Origin: Bdellovibrio sp. KM01
GTDB taxonomy: Bacteria > Bdellovibrionota > Bdellovibrionia > Bdellovibrionales > Bdellovibrionaceae
DNA length: 64,000 nt
Reading direction: 5' to 3'
Assembly (NCBI RefSeq): GCF_013752535.1
Contig: NZ_CP058348.1
Location: 2,976,001 to 3,040,000 of the forward strand
Both the position numbers and the translations under genes were made by a program. The notes beneath the pieces were generated by a model, which did no database searches, had not been told where the DNA came from, and saw only the letters and a program-made list of their open reading frames with translations. The number at the start of each line of letters is the position of its first letter. Within the stretch, counting starts at the first letter, position 1. This document shows positions 1 to 7,829 of the stretch, piece after piece.

Positions 1-399
1 GTTCATCGCAGCGATGATGTCAGCCTTTTCCAGACTAGGATCCATCACGTTGCCTTCAATAACTTTCATACGCTTTTGTTGCTCAGGTCTTAGCTTAGAC
101 AAATAGTGAGTTTTACCGTAAGCAATCGGTTCTGGATCCAAATCCACACCAATAGATTGATGTTTCGGGTCCAACTTAATCCACTCTGTAGAAAGCGCAA
201 ATGTACCGCAGAAGTCCTCACGGAAAATTCGCGGAGCTTTTTTCTTAAGCTCCTTGTAAGTATTGCGAATGAAAACCACATCGTTTTCAGCCGACTGCAC
301 AGCTTTGCTGTACAGTTCGTATTTATCAAACTGAGTTTTTCCAGTTTTCTTTGAAACTTTACGACGAACTTTTTTTCTGTGACCGACTCCCTTCAACAT
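1..399 (-). CDS. Class I SAM-dependent methyltransferase, 3' part missing
   Basis: The first 133 codons of a minus-strand gene run off the left window edge. After a Lys/Arg-rich start, the protein shows a Rossmann-type SAM-binding region: EDFCGTFALST matches motif I, and IGVDLDPEP follows with the acidic residue that normally holds the ribose. This places it in the class I methyltransferases; the substrate cannot be told. The ATG lies 2 nt past the stop codon of the E1 beta gene, so the two are probably translationally coupled, although no metabolic link is obvious. The catalytic half is outside the window. Confidence 0.75.
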   Translation of the reverse strand, partial: MLKGVGHRKKVRRKVSKKTGKTQFDKYELYSKAVQSAENDVVFIRNTYKELKKKAPRIFREDFCGTFALSTEWIKLDPKHQSIGVDLDPEPIAYGKTHYLSKLRPEQQKRMKVIEGNVMDPSLEKADIIAAMN

Positions 400-401
400 G
401 A

Positions 402-1457
402 TTACGGAACCTCTGCAACGATTTCGCGAATCGCTGTTTCGATGTCGTGGTGTTGAGGCACAGAATTTTTTTCTAGATTTGGATGCAAACCAATACCTGG
501 CAAGTTTTTACCTGCAAGCACTCGAGGACGCGCCATCAACGAGTAAAAGCACTCTTGAGTTGTTCTGTAAGCCAAATGCTCGCCGAAGTTCGTCACTTCA
601 GTGTCTTCGTTCACGAACAACACACGACCTGTTTTTTCAACAGATGATTTAATCATCTGCCAGTCGTATGGATAGATCGAACGCAAATCGATCACTTCCA
701 CCGAGATGCCCTCGTCAGCCAATTTCTTAGCGACGTCATCACACAGGTGCACCATGCGGCTGTAGGTAACGACAGTGATGTGTTGACCTTCGTGAGTGAT
801 CTTACCTTTACCGATTGGTACGATGTACTTTTCAAGTTCAGGCCATTTCGCTTTCCAACCTTGAGAGTTTTGAACTGGCTTATCGATCATTGCTTTCAAA
901 GTTTTTTCGTCCTCTGGCTCACCAGGGATCAACTCGTCACCTTTATGGCGCATCAAAGCTTTAGACTTCAAATAAAGAACCGGATTTGGATCTTCAATGG
1001 CTGCCAACATCAAACCGTAAGCGTCCAAAGGATTGGAAGGCATCACAATCTTCCAACCTGGCAAACGAGATGCCCAGGCGTCGAAAGAGTGAGAGTGGTA
1101 AACGGATCCAAAGATCCCTGCTCCGACCGGAGTCATCACAACCATTGGCAATTGAACTTGACCGTTTGTACACCACAAAGTGTTGCCGGCGATTTTCAAA
1201 AGATCGATCGTGTTGAAAATATAATCTGCGAACTGGATTTCAGCCACGCACTTATCACCTGTCATTGCGATACCCATCGCCATGCTGATGATACCACGCT
1301 CGTCCAGTGGAGTGTTCCAGGCTGTTTTCAAACCTTGAGTCGCCGTGAAGACGCCACCCAATGGAGCGCCCACGTCCTGACCGAAGATGTCTTTAACGCC
1401 CATGTGTTTTTCACCGTAGTGAAGGGCCATTCTGATTGCTTGAGCTACACTTGCCAT
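402..1457 (-). CDS. 2-oxo acid dehydrogenase E1 component, beta subunit
   Basis: 351 residues, the usual size for the E1 beta subunit of pyruvate/acetoin/branched-chain 2-oxo acid dehydrogenases. With the alpha subunit it forms the thiamine-diphosphate decarboxylase of the multienzyme complex. Visible family features are an N-terminal pyrimidine-binding region (QAIRMALHYGEKH), the segment RGIISMAMGIAMTGDKCVAE, and a C-terminal transketolase-type domain with VIDLRSIYPYDW. I chose the start ATG at 1457, which overlaps the alpha stop codon as TAATG and has GGAG about 9 nt upstream. A start 15 nt further upstream would extend into the alpha gene without a better ribosome site. No E2 or E3 gene is next to it, so the rest of the complex must lie elsewhere. 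Confidence 0.88.
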   Translation of the reverse strand: MASVAQAIRMALHYGEKHMGVKDIFGQDVGAPLGGVFTATQGLKTAWNTPLDERGIISMAMGIAMTGDKCVAEIQFADYIFNTIDLLKIAGNTLWCTNGQVQLPMVVMTPVGAGIFGSVYHSHSFDAWASRLPGWKIVMPSNPLDAYGLMLAAIEDPNPVLYLKSKALMRHKGDELIPGEPEDEKTLKAMIDKPVQNSQGWKAKWPELEKYIVPIGKGKITHEGQHITVVTYSRMVHLCDDVAKKLADEGISVEVIDLRSIYPYDWQMIKSSVEKTGRVLFVNEDTEVTNFGEHLAYRTTQECFYSLMARPRVLAGKNLPGIGLHPNLEKNSVPQHHDIETAIREIVAEVP

Positions 1458-2578
1458 TAGAATTTTCTCCAATCAGCATTTTCATTATTCACGAATACAT
1501 GATCCCAAACGGATTCAGGAGTTGGACCACCTTCACTACGAGCTTGTTCTTGCGCTTTTACGCCTTCTTCCTCGTAGATCTCCCAAATCTTTTGCGCAGC
1601 TTTTTCAGTCAAGATACCAGCAGCGATCAATTTTTCTTGGAACTTGTAAACCGGATCGAACAGATCTGTCTTACGGTTCGCACCGTCTGCAGACGAGTGA
1701 CCGTACAAACGAGTCGTTTTCACTTCCAGGAAAGACGGCTTACCCGTTTTGCGGATGTAATCCATTTCTTCCTTCAAAGCGATATATGTCTCGACAGGAT
1801 TTGTACCATCGATCACACGAGAGCGGATATTGAAAGCTTTCGCGCGGTCTGCGATATGAGTCTCACCGTGTTGACCTTCGTATGGAGTCGAAATACCGAA
1901 GCCATTGTTTTGCACAGTGATCAACACTGGCAATTCTTGGCCTTTACGAGAAGACCATACCAAGCATGTTGCAAATTCGCCCTCTGCCGTACCAGCATCA
2001 CCGCCGGTTACGATCGAGATCGATTTGTGACCCGCGCGTTTTTGTGCGTGAGCTGTTCCGCAAGCGATTGGATATTGAACTTCGATAGGAGAAGTAACGG
2101 GAGCCACGTTCCACTGAGGGAAACAATAGTGACCTGCGAAGTTACGACCACCCGTAGATGGATCTGTCACACGGTTCATCATCAAACGAACCGCTTCGAT
2201 CATTGGCATACCAAGTGCCACCATCGTTGGCGTACAACGGTAGTGCAAATGGAACCAGTCGTATTCAAGGCCTTTACCCTTACGAGCCAATAAACCAAGT
2301 GGAACTCCGAATGCTTCCTCGCCCGGGCCACCGATCCAGAAGTAACCTTCACCGGCTTTGTAGATTTTGATAACACGTTCTTCTAGAACGCGGGATTTGA
2401 CCATCAGGTCGTGCATGCTCAACAAAAGTTCTTCAGACAAGCCACCGAAATCAGATTTTTTCGGAGCTGCTTTTTTTGAAGACTTCGCAGCGGATTTATT
2501 CGCAGCTTTTGCCGGTGCTTTTGCTTTCGCAGAAGCGTTCTTTTTGGCAGCTGGTTTTACAGTGGTCTTTTTAGACAT
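1457..2578 (-). CDS. 2-oxo acid dehydrogenase E1 component, alpha subunit, with Lys/Ala tail
   Basis: 373 residues. The core from about residue 45 is a TPP-dependent E1 alpha subunit. It has the loop GGDAGTAEGEF followed by NNGFGIS, corresponding to the GDG...NN cofactor motif, and a phosphorylation-loop-like region YGHSSADGANR. It resembles the branched-chain/acetoin type more than the large single-chain AceE. Odd feature: residues 1-42 are almost entirely Lys, Ala, Ser and Pro, like a histone H1 tail, which is not part of the enzyme family. The gene is first of the operon alpha-beta-methyltransferase; the ATG at 2578 has GGAG upstream. Substrate (pyruvate or branched-chain keto acids) cannot be decided from sequence alone. 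Confidence 0.88.
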   Translation of the reverse strand: MSKKTTVKPAAKKNASAKAKAPAKAANKSAAKSSKKAAPKKSDFGGLSEELLLSMHDLMVKSRVLEERVIKIYKAGEGYFWIGGPGEEAFGVPLGLLARKGKGLEYDWFHLHYRCTPTMVALGMPMIEAVRLMMNRVTDPSTGGRNFAGHYCFPQWNVAPVTSPIEVQYPIACGTAHAQKRAGHKSISIVTGGDAGTAEGEFATCLVWSSRKGQELPVLITVQNNGFGISTPYEGQHGETHIADRAKAFNIRSRVIDGTNPVETYIALKEEMDYIRKTGKPSFLEVKTTRLYGHSSADGANRKTDLFDPVYKFQEKLIAAGILTEKAAQKIWEIYEEEGVKAQEQARSEGGPTPESVWDHVFVNNENADWRKF

Positions 2579-2832
2579 GTACTCAGTTCTCCACGGTTTT
2601 TAGTCACATAAATCAAGGCCCCTATCTAAGCGAGAACAGGTCAGATTGTCTGCCTTTTTCACCCCAATTGACGCAATTAGTAAAAATCCCTCAGGAACCT
2701 GCTGCAGGAAGCAGCATATAGCCGATTTGAGACCTAAAATTTAAGTCAGTTTCCCGTATGTGATGCTTCAAGCTGAGAACTTCAACATTGCTTCAACACT
2801 CCAGGGCTAGAATGTACTTACTGGAGGACGTT

Positions 2833-3021
2833 ATGGCTTACAGATACGAATCAAGTGCCGTCTATGAAACTAAAAGAATGCAAAACCTGACAATGCAAGA
2901 AATCACTCAGGCGATTTGGGAGTTGGGTCAAAAAGCTGACGAGTATGCGCAAAAAGCGTGTATCAGCTCTGAAAAAGCAGCCGCAGCCGTGATGAAGGCA
3001 AAACAGGTTTTTAGCAAATGA
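2833..3021 (+). CDS. Small hypothetical helical protein
   Basis: 62 residues from the ATG at 2833, which has a GGAGG sequence 5 nt upstream; an in-frame start further upstream lacks such a site. Residues 20-60 are predicted helix with Ala-rich segments (SEKAAAAVMKAKQ). No known family recognised and no signal peptide. It converges with the prepilin-like gene, whose stop is one base away. An antisense reading frame overlaps it but has no ribosome site. Confidence 0.55.
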   Translation: MAYRYESSAVYETKRMQNLTMQEITQAIWELGQKADEYAQKACISSEKAAAAVMKAKQVFSK

Positions 3022-3022
3022 C

Positions 3023-3952
3023 CTAAAACGTCGCGACCGTATCAACGATTTGCTTATATTGGTCGGCCTGAGTGACGGAGTAATTCATTGAACCATAGGT
3101 AAAAGTGAAAACTCCGTTTTCAGCCTTGGCGTTAAAGGAACCTGAAACACAACTGAATCCCGTTGCCGTTCGACTTTTCTGGGAATAAGGACTTGCGAAG
3201 CATTCTTTGATCGAACCGATCATAAAGCTGGATTTAGGTTTTCCGGCAAGTTGGCTTTTCAGAGATTTAAGTTTTTCAGCAACACATTTTTGACTGACGG
3301 GTGCGTTGGCAGAAACTTGTGAGCAATCCTGAGAGGCTGTGCATTGGCCGGTTTTAGTGTCAAAGACGCCGCCAAACCCCAGGCAAGCACTTTTTAGTAC
3401 ATCCTGATAGTTATTGCCATCACCACCGTTGCACTGACTGATCAGACGGGCCTGATTAACTGAAATCGGAAATGAAATGGTTTGCGATTTGGTTTCATGA
3501 ATTAATTCCTTGTGAGGCCGGTCAAAGACGATTTCAAGGTTGGCATTTAAGGGAACCACTTCGTCAGGGGAAGCAAAGCTATGAGCGTTAAATTCCTTCC
3601 AGCTTTCTTCCGTCGCGTACAAACGCAGGGACTTTACGCTGTGTTTTTCTTGTTCTAATTTCATGCCGTTTCTGATGATGTCAGCACCGTTACCATCTTG
3701 AACATTATCCACCAACAGCGTCCCCTTCTCGTCCAAGGTTCTTCCTTTAAAAGAAGCATCACAGGACTTTCGGGTGTAGATACTGACCATGGTGTTATTC
3801 ATAAGATCAGATTCGCTGAGCTTATTAGCCGCCAGAGCATTTGAATCTTTGGAAATCTTAAGCACCGTTGCCAGACCTAATGTCACCAAGGCCACCAGGG
3901 CGATAGCTGCCAACAGTTCAATGATCGAGAAACCGTTTTGCTTTATTCTCAT
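3023..3952 (-). CDS. Prepilin-like protein with eight-cysteine ectodomain (PilV/PilW-like)
   Basis: 309 residues with a type IV prepilin leader: MRIKQNG, then FSIIE with Glu at +5, then a hydrophobic helix. Cleavage by prepilin peptidase would fall after G7. The ectodomain is unlike ordinary major pilins. It has eight cysteines in the order KSC, SQC, SAC, GQC, QDC, QKC, KEC, FSC, with the signature LGFGGVFD between the third and fourth, and a Gly-Ser-Met-Asn-Tyr near the C-terminus. Two neighbours carry the same domain. The gene overlaps the upstream prepilin by 4 nt (ATGA), so they are one transcription unit. Likely a minor pilin or pseudopilin of a pilus or type II-like machine; which machine is unknown. 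Confidence 0.82.
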   Translation of the reverse strand: MRIKQNGFSIIELLAAIALVALVTLGLATVLKISKDSNALAANKLSESDLMNNTMVSIYTRKSCDASFKGRTLDEKGTLLVDNVQDGNGADIIRNGMKLEQEKHSVKSLRLYATEESWKEFNAHSFASPDEVVPLNANLEIVFDRPHKELIHETKSQTISFPISVNQARLISQCNGGDGNNYQDVLKSACLGFGGVFDTKTGQCTASQDCSQVSANAPVSQKCVAEKLKSLKSQLAGKPKSSFMIGSIKECFASPYSQKSRTATGFSCVSGSFNAKAENGVFTFTYGSMNYSVTQADQYKQIVDTVATF

Positions 3953-4944
3953 TTTGCCCCCACGGTTATTTTCATTAAACCATCGGTTTGATATTTTATG
4001 ACCAGTTCAAACAGGTATTTCGCCAAAACGGGATCTGACAAAGTGTAATTGGTTGCCCCTTGAGTGTAAGAAAATTCCGTTGGTGTTGCAGAAAAATTAG
4101 TACTACCCAGCTGACATGTGGTTTTGTCTGTGGCCACCACGGCGCCTTGTGAATTTGCAAGGCAGTCTTTGATTGTGCCTTGCAGGCCTTTCACGACGGC
4201 CGCCGTTGGAGTACTGTTTAAATCTTTCAGCTGATCAGAAAGTCCCGCCGTTAATTTATCAAAGCACTCTTTCGATACCGCCGAGTTTGCAGGAATACTG
4301 GCGCAGTCTTGCTTAAAATTACATTGTGATGTTGCGATATCAAAAACGCCGCCCAATTGTTCACAAGCGACTTGCTGGGCATTAGCCACCATATCCGCCT
4401 GAGACGACAGACACCCCACCACGACACCCGCGGCATTTAAATAGACCGGAACCGAAACCGCCAAGGAGTTTGATCTAGAAGAGATCTGTTCTTTTTGTCT
4501 TTCCAATTCAATTTGAATATCGATATTCGCAATATAATTATTGGTACCCAGGCCCGATTGCGCATCTTTGAAATGTTTCCAATCTTCTTCACGAACTTTG
4601 GCTTGCACCGTTTGCACCAACAAATCATTCACTGGCGATTTAATTCCCGGCGCCAGCAATGGCTTGTTACCCATATCCACGAACTTTTCAGCAGAGGTAT
4701 TGCCGGTTTCACTAAAACTCATGTTCTTAAAATTCTTTTCGCAGATTTCAGGATTCGTTAGACTTTGCTGCCAGGACAAATTCAAATTTGCAGCGGAGTT
4801 GCGCATCTCTACTAAATTTGCGCCTTTAAAGGATGTCTGAAAGATCGCCCCCAGGGCGCCGACAAGAATCGCCACCAGAGCTAAACTCACTAATACTTCT
4901 ATTAATGTATAACCAGATTTTCCACTGATGTTTCCCATGTGCAT
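3949..4944 (-). CDS. Prepilin-like protein with eight-cysteine ectodomain (PilV/PilW-like)
   Basis: 331 residues from the ATG at 4944, preceded by AAGAGA; another ATG two codons downstream is possible, and one 24 nt upstream is less well supported. The leader ends SGKSG and is followed by YTLIE with Glu at +5 and a hydrophobic helix, a canonical class III signal. The ectodomain aligns with those of both flanking prepilin genes, with all eight cysteines kept (EIC, VGC, VAC, SQC, QDC, KEC, KDC, TTC), the LGGVFD signature, and a conserved W-x-x-F just before the middle of the protein. First gene of a two-gene unit, divergent from the third member. Confidence 0.82.
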   Translation of the reverse strand: MHMGNISGKSGYTLIEVLVSLALVAILVGALGAIFQTSFKGANLVEMRNSAANLNLSWQQSLTNPEICEKNFKNMSFSETGNTSAEKFVDMGNKPLLAPGIKSPVNDLLVQTVQAKVREEDWKHFKDAQSGLGTNNYIANIDIQIELERQKEQISSRSNSLAVSVPVYLNAAGVVVGCLSSQADMVANAQQVACEQLGGVFDIATSQCNFKQDCASIPANSAVSKECFDKLTAGLSDQLKDLNSTPTAAVVKGLQGTIKDCLANSQGAVVATDKTTCQLGSTNFSATPTEFSYTQGATNYTLSDPVLAKYLFELVIKYQTDGLMKITVGAK

Positions 4945-5024
4945 ATTTCTCTTTTCTGAAACAACCAAAGTTTGATTTAGAAATATTGTTCACTTTCCGA
5001 AAAGAATAGCAGTGAGGGCCGCTC

Positions 5025-6068
5025 ATGAAAACTGTTTCAAAACACACGTTTCCAGTGAACTCGGAGAATGGTTCGATTCTGGTCAGCGTTCTGGTGCTGT
5101 CCACTATCATGTTGGTCTTTGGATTATCGCTGATGACGTCATTGAACGACTCCTTCAATCTCAACACGCTCGCACTTACAAAAGTCAGTCAGATGAAGAT
5201 CGAAGGCATGGTAAAGTCAGCACTTCAAAATGGGAATTCTTGTAACAAGAATTTTACTGATGCCGTCTTGGATCAGAACGGTCGTCTCAACTTGAGCAGT
5301 ATTAAGGGACAAGCAGACGAACATTTGCTCGAGGCAGATCAGGTGCTGGGAACACGTGACTTAAAGATTACAACAATTGCTATTGAGACCGCACCCGCGG
5401 ACTGGGCAGCCTATACTGCAAATAAAAATTCTGCCACGGCACCGTTGGCATTGGATGCAAAAATTCGCATTCGCTATCAAAAGCTAAAAACAACCATGGG
5501 TTCGAATCAAACTTTCACAGATATACCGTTACATTTTTTAATCGATAAAAATCAAAAAATAGTTTCGTGCGACACTTCCGATTCTGCGGGACAAACATTG
5601 TGCCTGCAATTGGGAGGAGCTTTTGATACTGCCAGCAAGAAATGCTCGTTTAATATCAATTGTGCGAATTTAAACGAAGCAATGTTGCCTTCCGGTACTT
5701 GCGTGATGAATCAGATCACGGATCTGCAAAATAGCATCGACTCGGCCGTAGAGCAGAAAGAACAAACGGAATCGAAAGAAGCTGAAATGCCGGAGGTACC
5801 AAAACTCGCCGCCTCTGCATACCCCCAACCACCGCAATGGAAATCCTGGGAAAACATGGTTAAATCTTGCGTGCAGACTCCCCAAGCCGCTAAATTCACC
5901 GGGTCGACTCTGTCATGTTCACTGGGCTCTTTTAATATCACTGCGGGTCCTACCGAAGTTAAAATGAGTATGGGAGCCATGAACTATCAAGGCGGTCCTG
6001 ATGATGCGGCCTTTATCATGGACCAGGTTCGCCAGATAATTCTGACCTATCTTGCCTCGACCCAATAG
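5025..6068 (+). CDS. PilX/GspK-like prepilin lacking Glu5, eight-cysteine ectodomain
   Basis: 347 residues. After the leader ending NSENG the sequence continues SILVS, so position +5 is Ser and not Glu, followed by a hydrophobic helix. Loss of Glu5 is characteristic of PilX and GspK, the proteins that cap minor-pilin tip complexes. The ectodomain matches the two divergent neighbours: cysteines NSC, VSC, TLC, KKC, INC, GTC, KSC, LSC, plus LGGAFD and a terminal GAMNY. A Glu/Pro-rich insert of about 30 residues sits between the sixth and seventh cysteines. The start is the ATG at 5025, with GAGGG upstream. The gene is divergent from the other two, so a shared intergenic promoter region of about 80 nt is likely. 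Confidence 0.82.
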   Translation: MKTVSKHTFPVNSENGSILVSVLVLSTIMLVFGLSLMTSLNDSFNLNTLALTKVSQMKIEGMVKSALQNGNSCNKNFTDAVLDQNGRLNLSSIKGQADEHLLEADQVLGTRDLKITTIAIETAPADWAAYTANKNSATAPLALDAKIRIRYQKLKTTMGSNQTFTDIPLHFLIDKNQKIVSCDTSDSAGQTLCLQLGGAFDTASKKCSFNINCANLNEAMLPSGTCVMNQITDLQNSIDSAVEQKEQTESKEAEMPEVPKLAASAYPQPPQWKSWENMVKSCVQTPQAAKFTGSTLSCSLGSFNITAGPTEVKMSMGAMNYQGGPDDAAFIMDQVRQIILTYLASTQ

Positions 6069-6089
6069 AAATCCTATTCTATTGGAATC

Positions 6090-6716
6090 ATGACGAACAC
6101 ATATCCATCACTTGTTTTTGGGCTAAATACCCTTTGGACTTTGCTTAAGTATTCAGCCGCATTCTTAGCCCTGGGATTCGTTCTTCATCACATTTCTATT
6201 ATTCTGCGTACGAAAATTTCACAGTGGCTGGGACCGAATGCCTTCATGCTGATATTCTCTCCGGGAATCATGATTCACGAAATCAGTCATGCTGTTGCTG
6301 CTTTTCTTTTTCTTCACCAGATCGAAGACATTAAACTATTTGATTGGAAAGCCAAAGATGGTTCTCACGGACATGTGGTCAGCAGGCCACGTTCAGTCAT
6401 CTGGCCTTTTAAAATTTGGATTAAGATGGGTGAGCTGTTCATCGGAATCGCCCCTTTGATCATTGGCCCACTGATCTGTGTCGCTGTTTTCTATTACTGG
6501 ATTCCCGGAGGAAAAATATTTGCCCACAACCCCCGCTTTGTAAATTACCCATCTTTTTCCTGGGGATTGTTTGCTTGGTACTATTTGGTGATCGCGGTCT
6601 TTTCTCAAATGGAATTGAGCGATGCAGACCTTAAGGGAACCTGGAAAGGTTATCTTTGGATCGCGGCCAGTACAGCTATCGGCGCACTTTGCTATTATAA
6701 AATCCGTCATTTTTAA
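6090..6716 (+). CDS. Membrane HEXXH protein, site-2-protease-like
   Basis: 208 residues with about five hydrophobic segments. The second contains PGIMIHEISHAVAAF, an intramembrane HEXXH of the sort seen in M50/site-2-protease relatives. A later segment has ELSDADLKG, where an Asp could be the third zinc ligand. This points to an intramembrane zinc peptidase or a catalytically reduced relative. It starts 21 nt after the PilX-like gene on the same strand and may be co-transcribed with it. No partner substrate is visible. The ribosome site is weak. Confidence 0.6.
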   Translation: MTNTYPSLVFGLNTLWTLLKYSAAFLALGFVLHHISIILRTKISQWLGPNAFMLIFSPGIMIHEISHAVAAFLFLHQIEDIKLFDWKAKDGSHGHVVSRPRSVIWPFKIWIKMGELFIGIAPLIIGPLICVAVFYYWIPGGKIFAHNPRFVNYPSFSWGLFAWYYLVIAVFSQMELSDADLKGTWKGYLWIAASTAIGALCYYKIRHF

Positions 6717-6735
6717 ATGCAAAAGTGCGCTTGGA

Positions 6736-7818
6736 CTATTTCAATTTTTGAATTCCGCGCGCTGACATCTCTGCATCAATCGCATCGCTCAGGCGCTTGT
6801 TGTACATCTTCCAGTTGTCTTCGAATTTAATTTCCGGGTGATCAATCTTATAGGAATTTTCTTTGGCAACGGCTGCAAAGACTGCTTCCATCATGACCGT
6901 GGCTTTTTCTTTACGATATGTTGGGCTTGCCAAGTAAGAATCCCAGATGTCGTCACGAGAGATTGAAAAGAAGTTGTGACCTTCCATATCCACATCGTGG
7001 TCGCGATGATTTTCAAAATCACGTTGCTCCGCAGATTGCTTCATGAATTTTTTATTTCGTGTATTTTGCAGATCGGTGGCGAATGCCACCGCCTTGGACA
7101 CGGAATCAGATTTCCCTGTGTACATAACAGCAACGACATCTGCGAAGAATTCATTATAAGCGGTATTATTATCCCAAACCTCATAGAACTTGGTCATTAG
7201 TTCCTGGTCTTTTTGCTGCAACTCCTGAATTTCGCGAGCGACCGCAGCCATGCGATCTGTGATTTCGGCTGGCACTGGTTCATTCTTAATTTTGAACGAG
7301 TTGGCTTTATCTGAAAGCTCGTTATTCTCATTTTGCAAGCTAGCACGTTTCGCACGCAGGACTTTAACCTCTTGATAACTCTCAATAGCTTCCGTCCAAC
7401 GAGGCTCCACCCGCCCATAATTTTCCATGAAAATTAAATGGCCATATTCGTGGGCAAGAATAGGAATAGAAAAATTCGGAGTCTTCAAATACTCCTTATT
7501 GTTATGTGTGCGCTTGTAGTGAACTCCCGCCACCACCGTCTTCTGAAAGGGATTCGCCGCAGGACTTGAGTGCTTCTTATAAACTAGAATTTCTGCATTT
7601 TGTGGTGTAACCAAGCCACCCAAATGTGAATTCAAATCATCGACCACTTTACGGAAGACATCGACTTCTTTGGCGGTTACTCCGTCTTCTTTGATGGTAA
7701 AGCGAACTTGCGAAGAAAAGATCTGACTGCACTGCGGCCCCTCAGCCCATGCTGATAAGGACGTCAATAGAATCAGTGTACTTCCTAAAATCTTAACTGC
7801 TTTGTTCGCATTCTTCAT
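6736..7818 (-). CDS. Secreted HEXXH zinc metallopeptidase
   Basis: 360 residues with a Sec signal peptide (about residues 1-25, ending SAWA-EG). HEYGH at 123-127 is the zinc-binding helix, and NEFFAD at 222-227 supplies a plausible third ligand, Glu223, about 100 residues on (gluzincin-like spacing). Between them is a long charged, probably coiled-coil, stretch. Exact family not recognised. The start has AAGGA about 8 nt upstream. It begins 11 nt after the stop of the ADP-ribosyltransferase-like gene, so the two are one operon and probably act in the same place, the periplasm or outside the cell. Confidence 0.72.
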   Translation of the reverse strand: MKNANKAVKILGSTLILLTSLSAWAEGPQCSQIFSSQVRFTIKEDGVTAKEVDVFRKVVDDLNSHLGGLVTPQNAEILVYKKHSSPAANPFQKTVVAGVHYKRTHNNKEYLKTPNFSIPILAHEYGHLIFMENYGRVEPRWTEAIESYQEVKVLRAKRASLQNENNELSDKANSFKIKNEPVPAEITDRMAAVAREIQELQQKDQELMTKFYEVWDNNTAYNEFFADVVAVMYTGKSDSVSKAVAFATDLQNTRNKKFMKQSAEQRDFENHRDHDVDMEGHNFFSISRDDIWDSYLASPTYRKEKATVMMEAVFAAVAKENSYKIDHPEIKFEDNWKMYNKRLSDAIDAEMSARGIQKLK

Positions 7819-7829
7819 ATAGATATTCC

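Noticed and set aside
747-2293. Long plus-strand open frames over the E1 alpha and beta genes
   Set aside because: Antisense shadows; the minus-strand proteins carry complete TPP-enzyme motifs and coupled starts.
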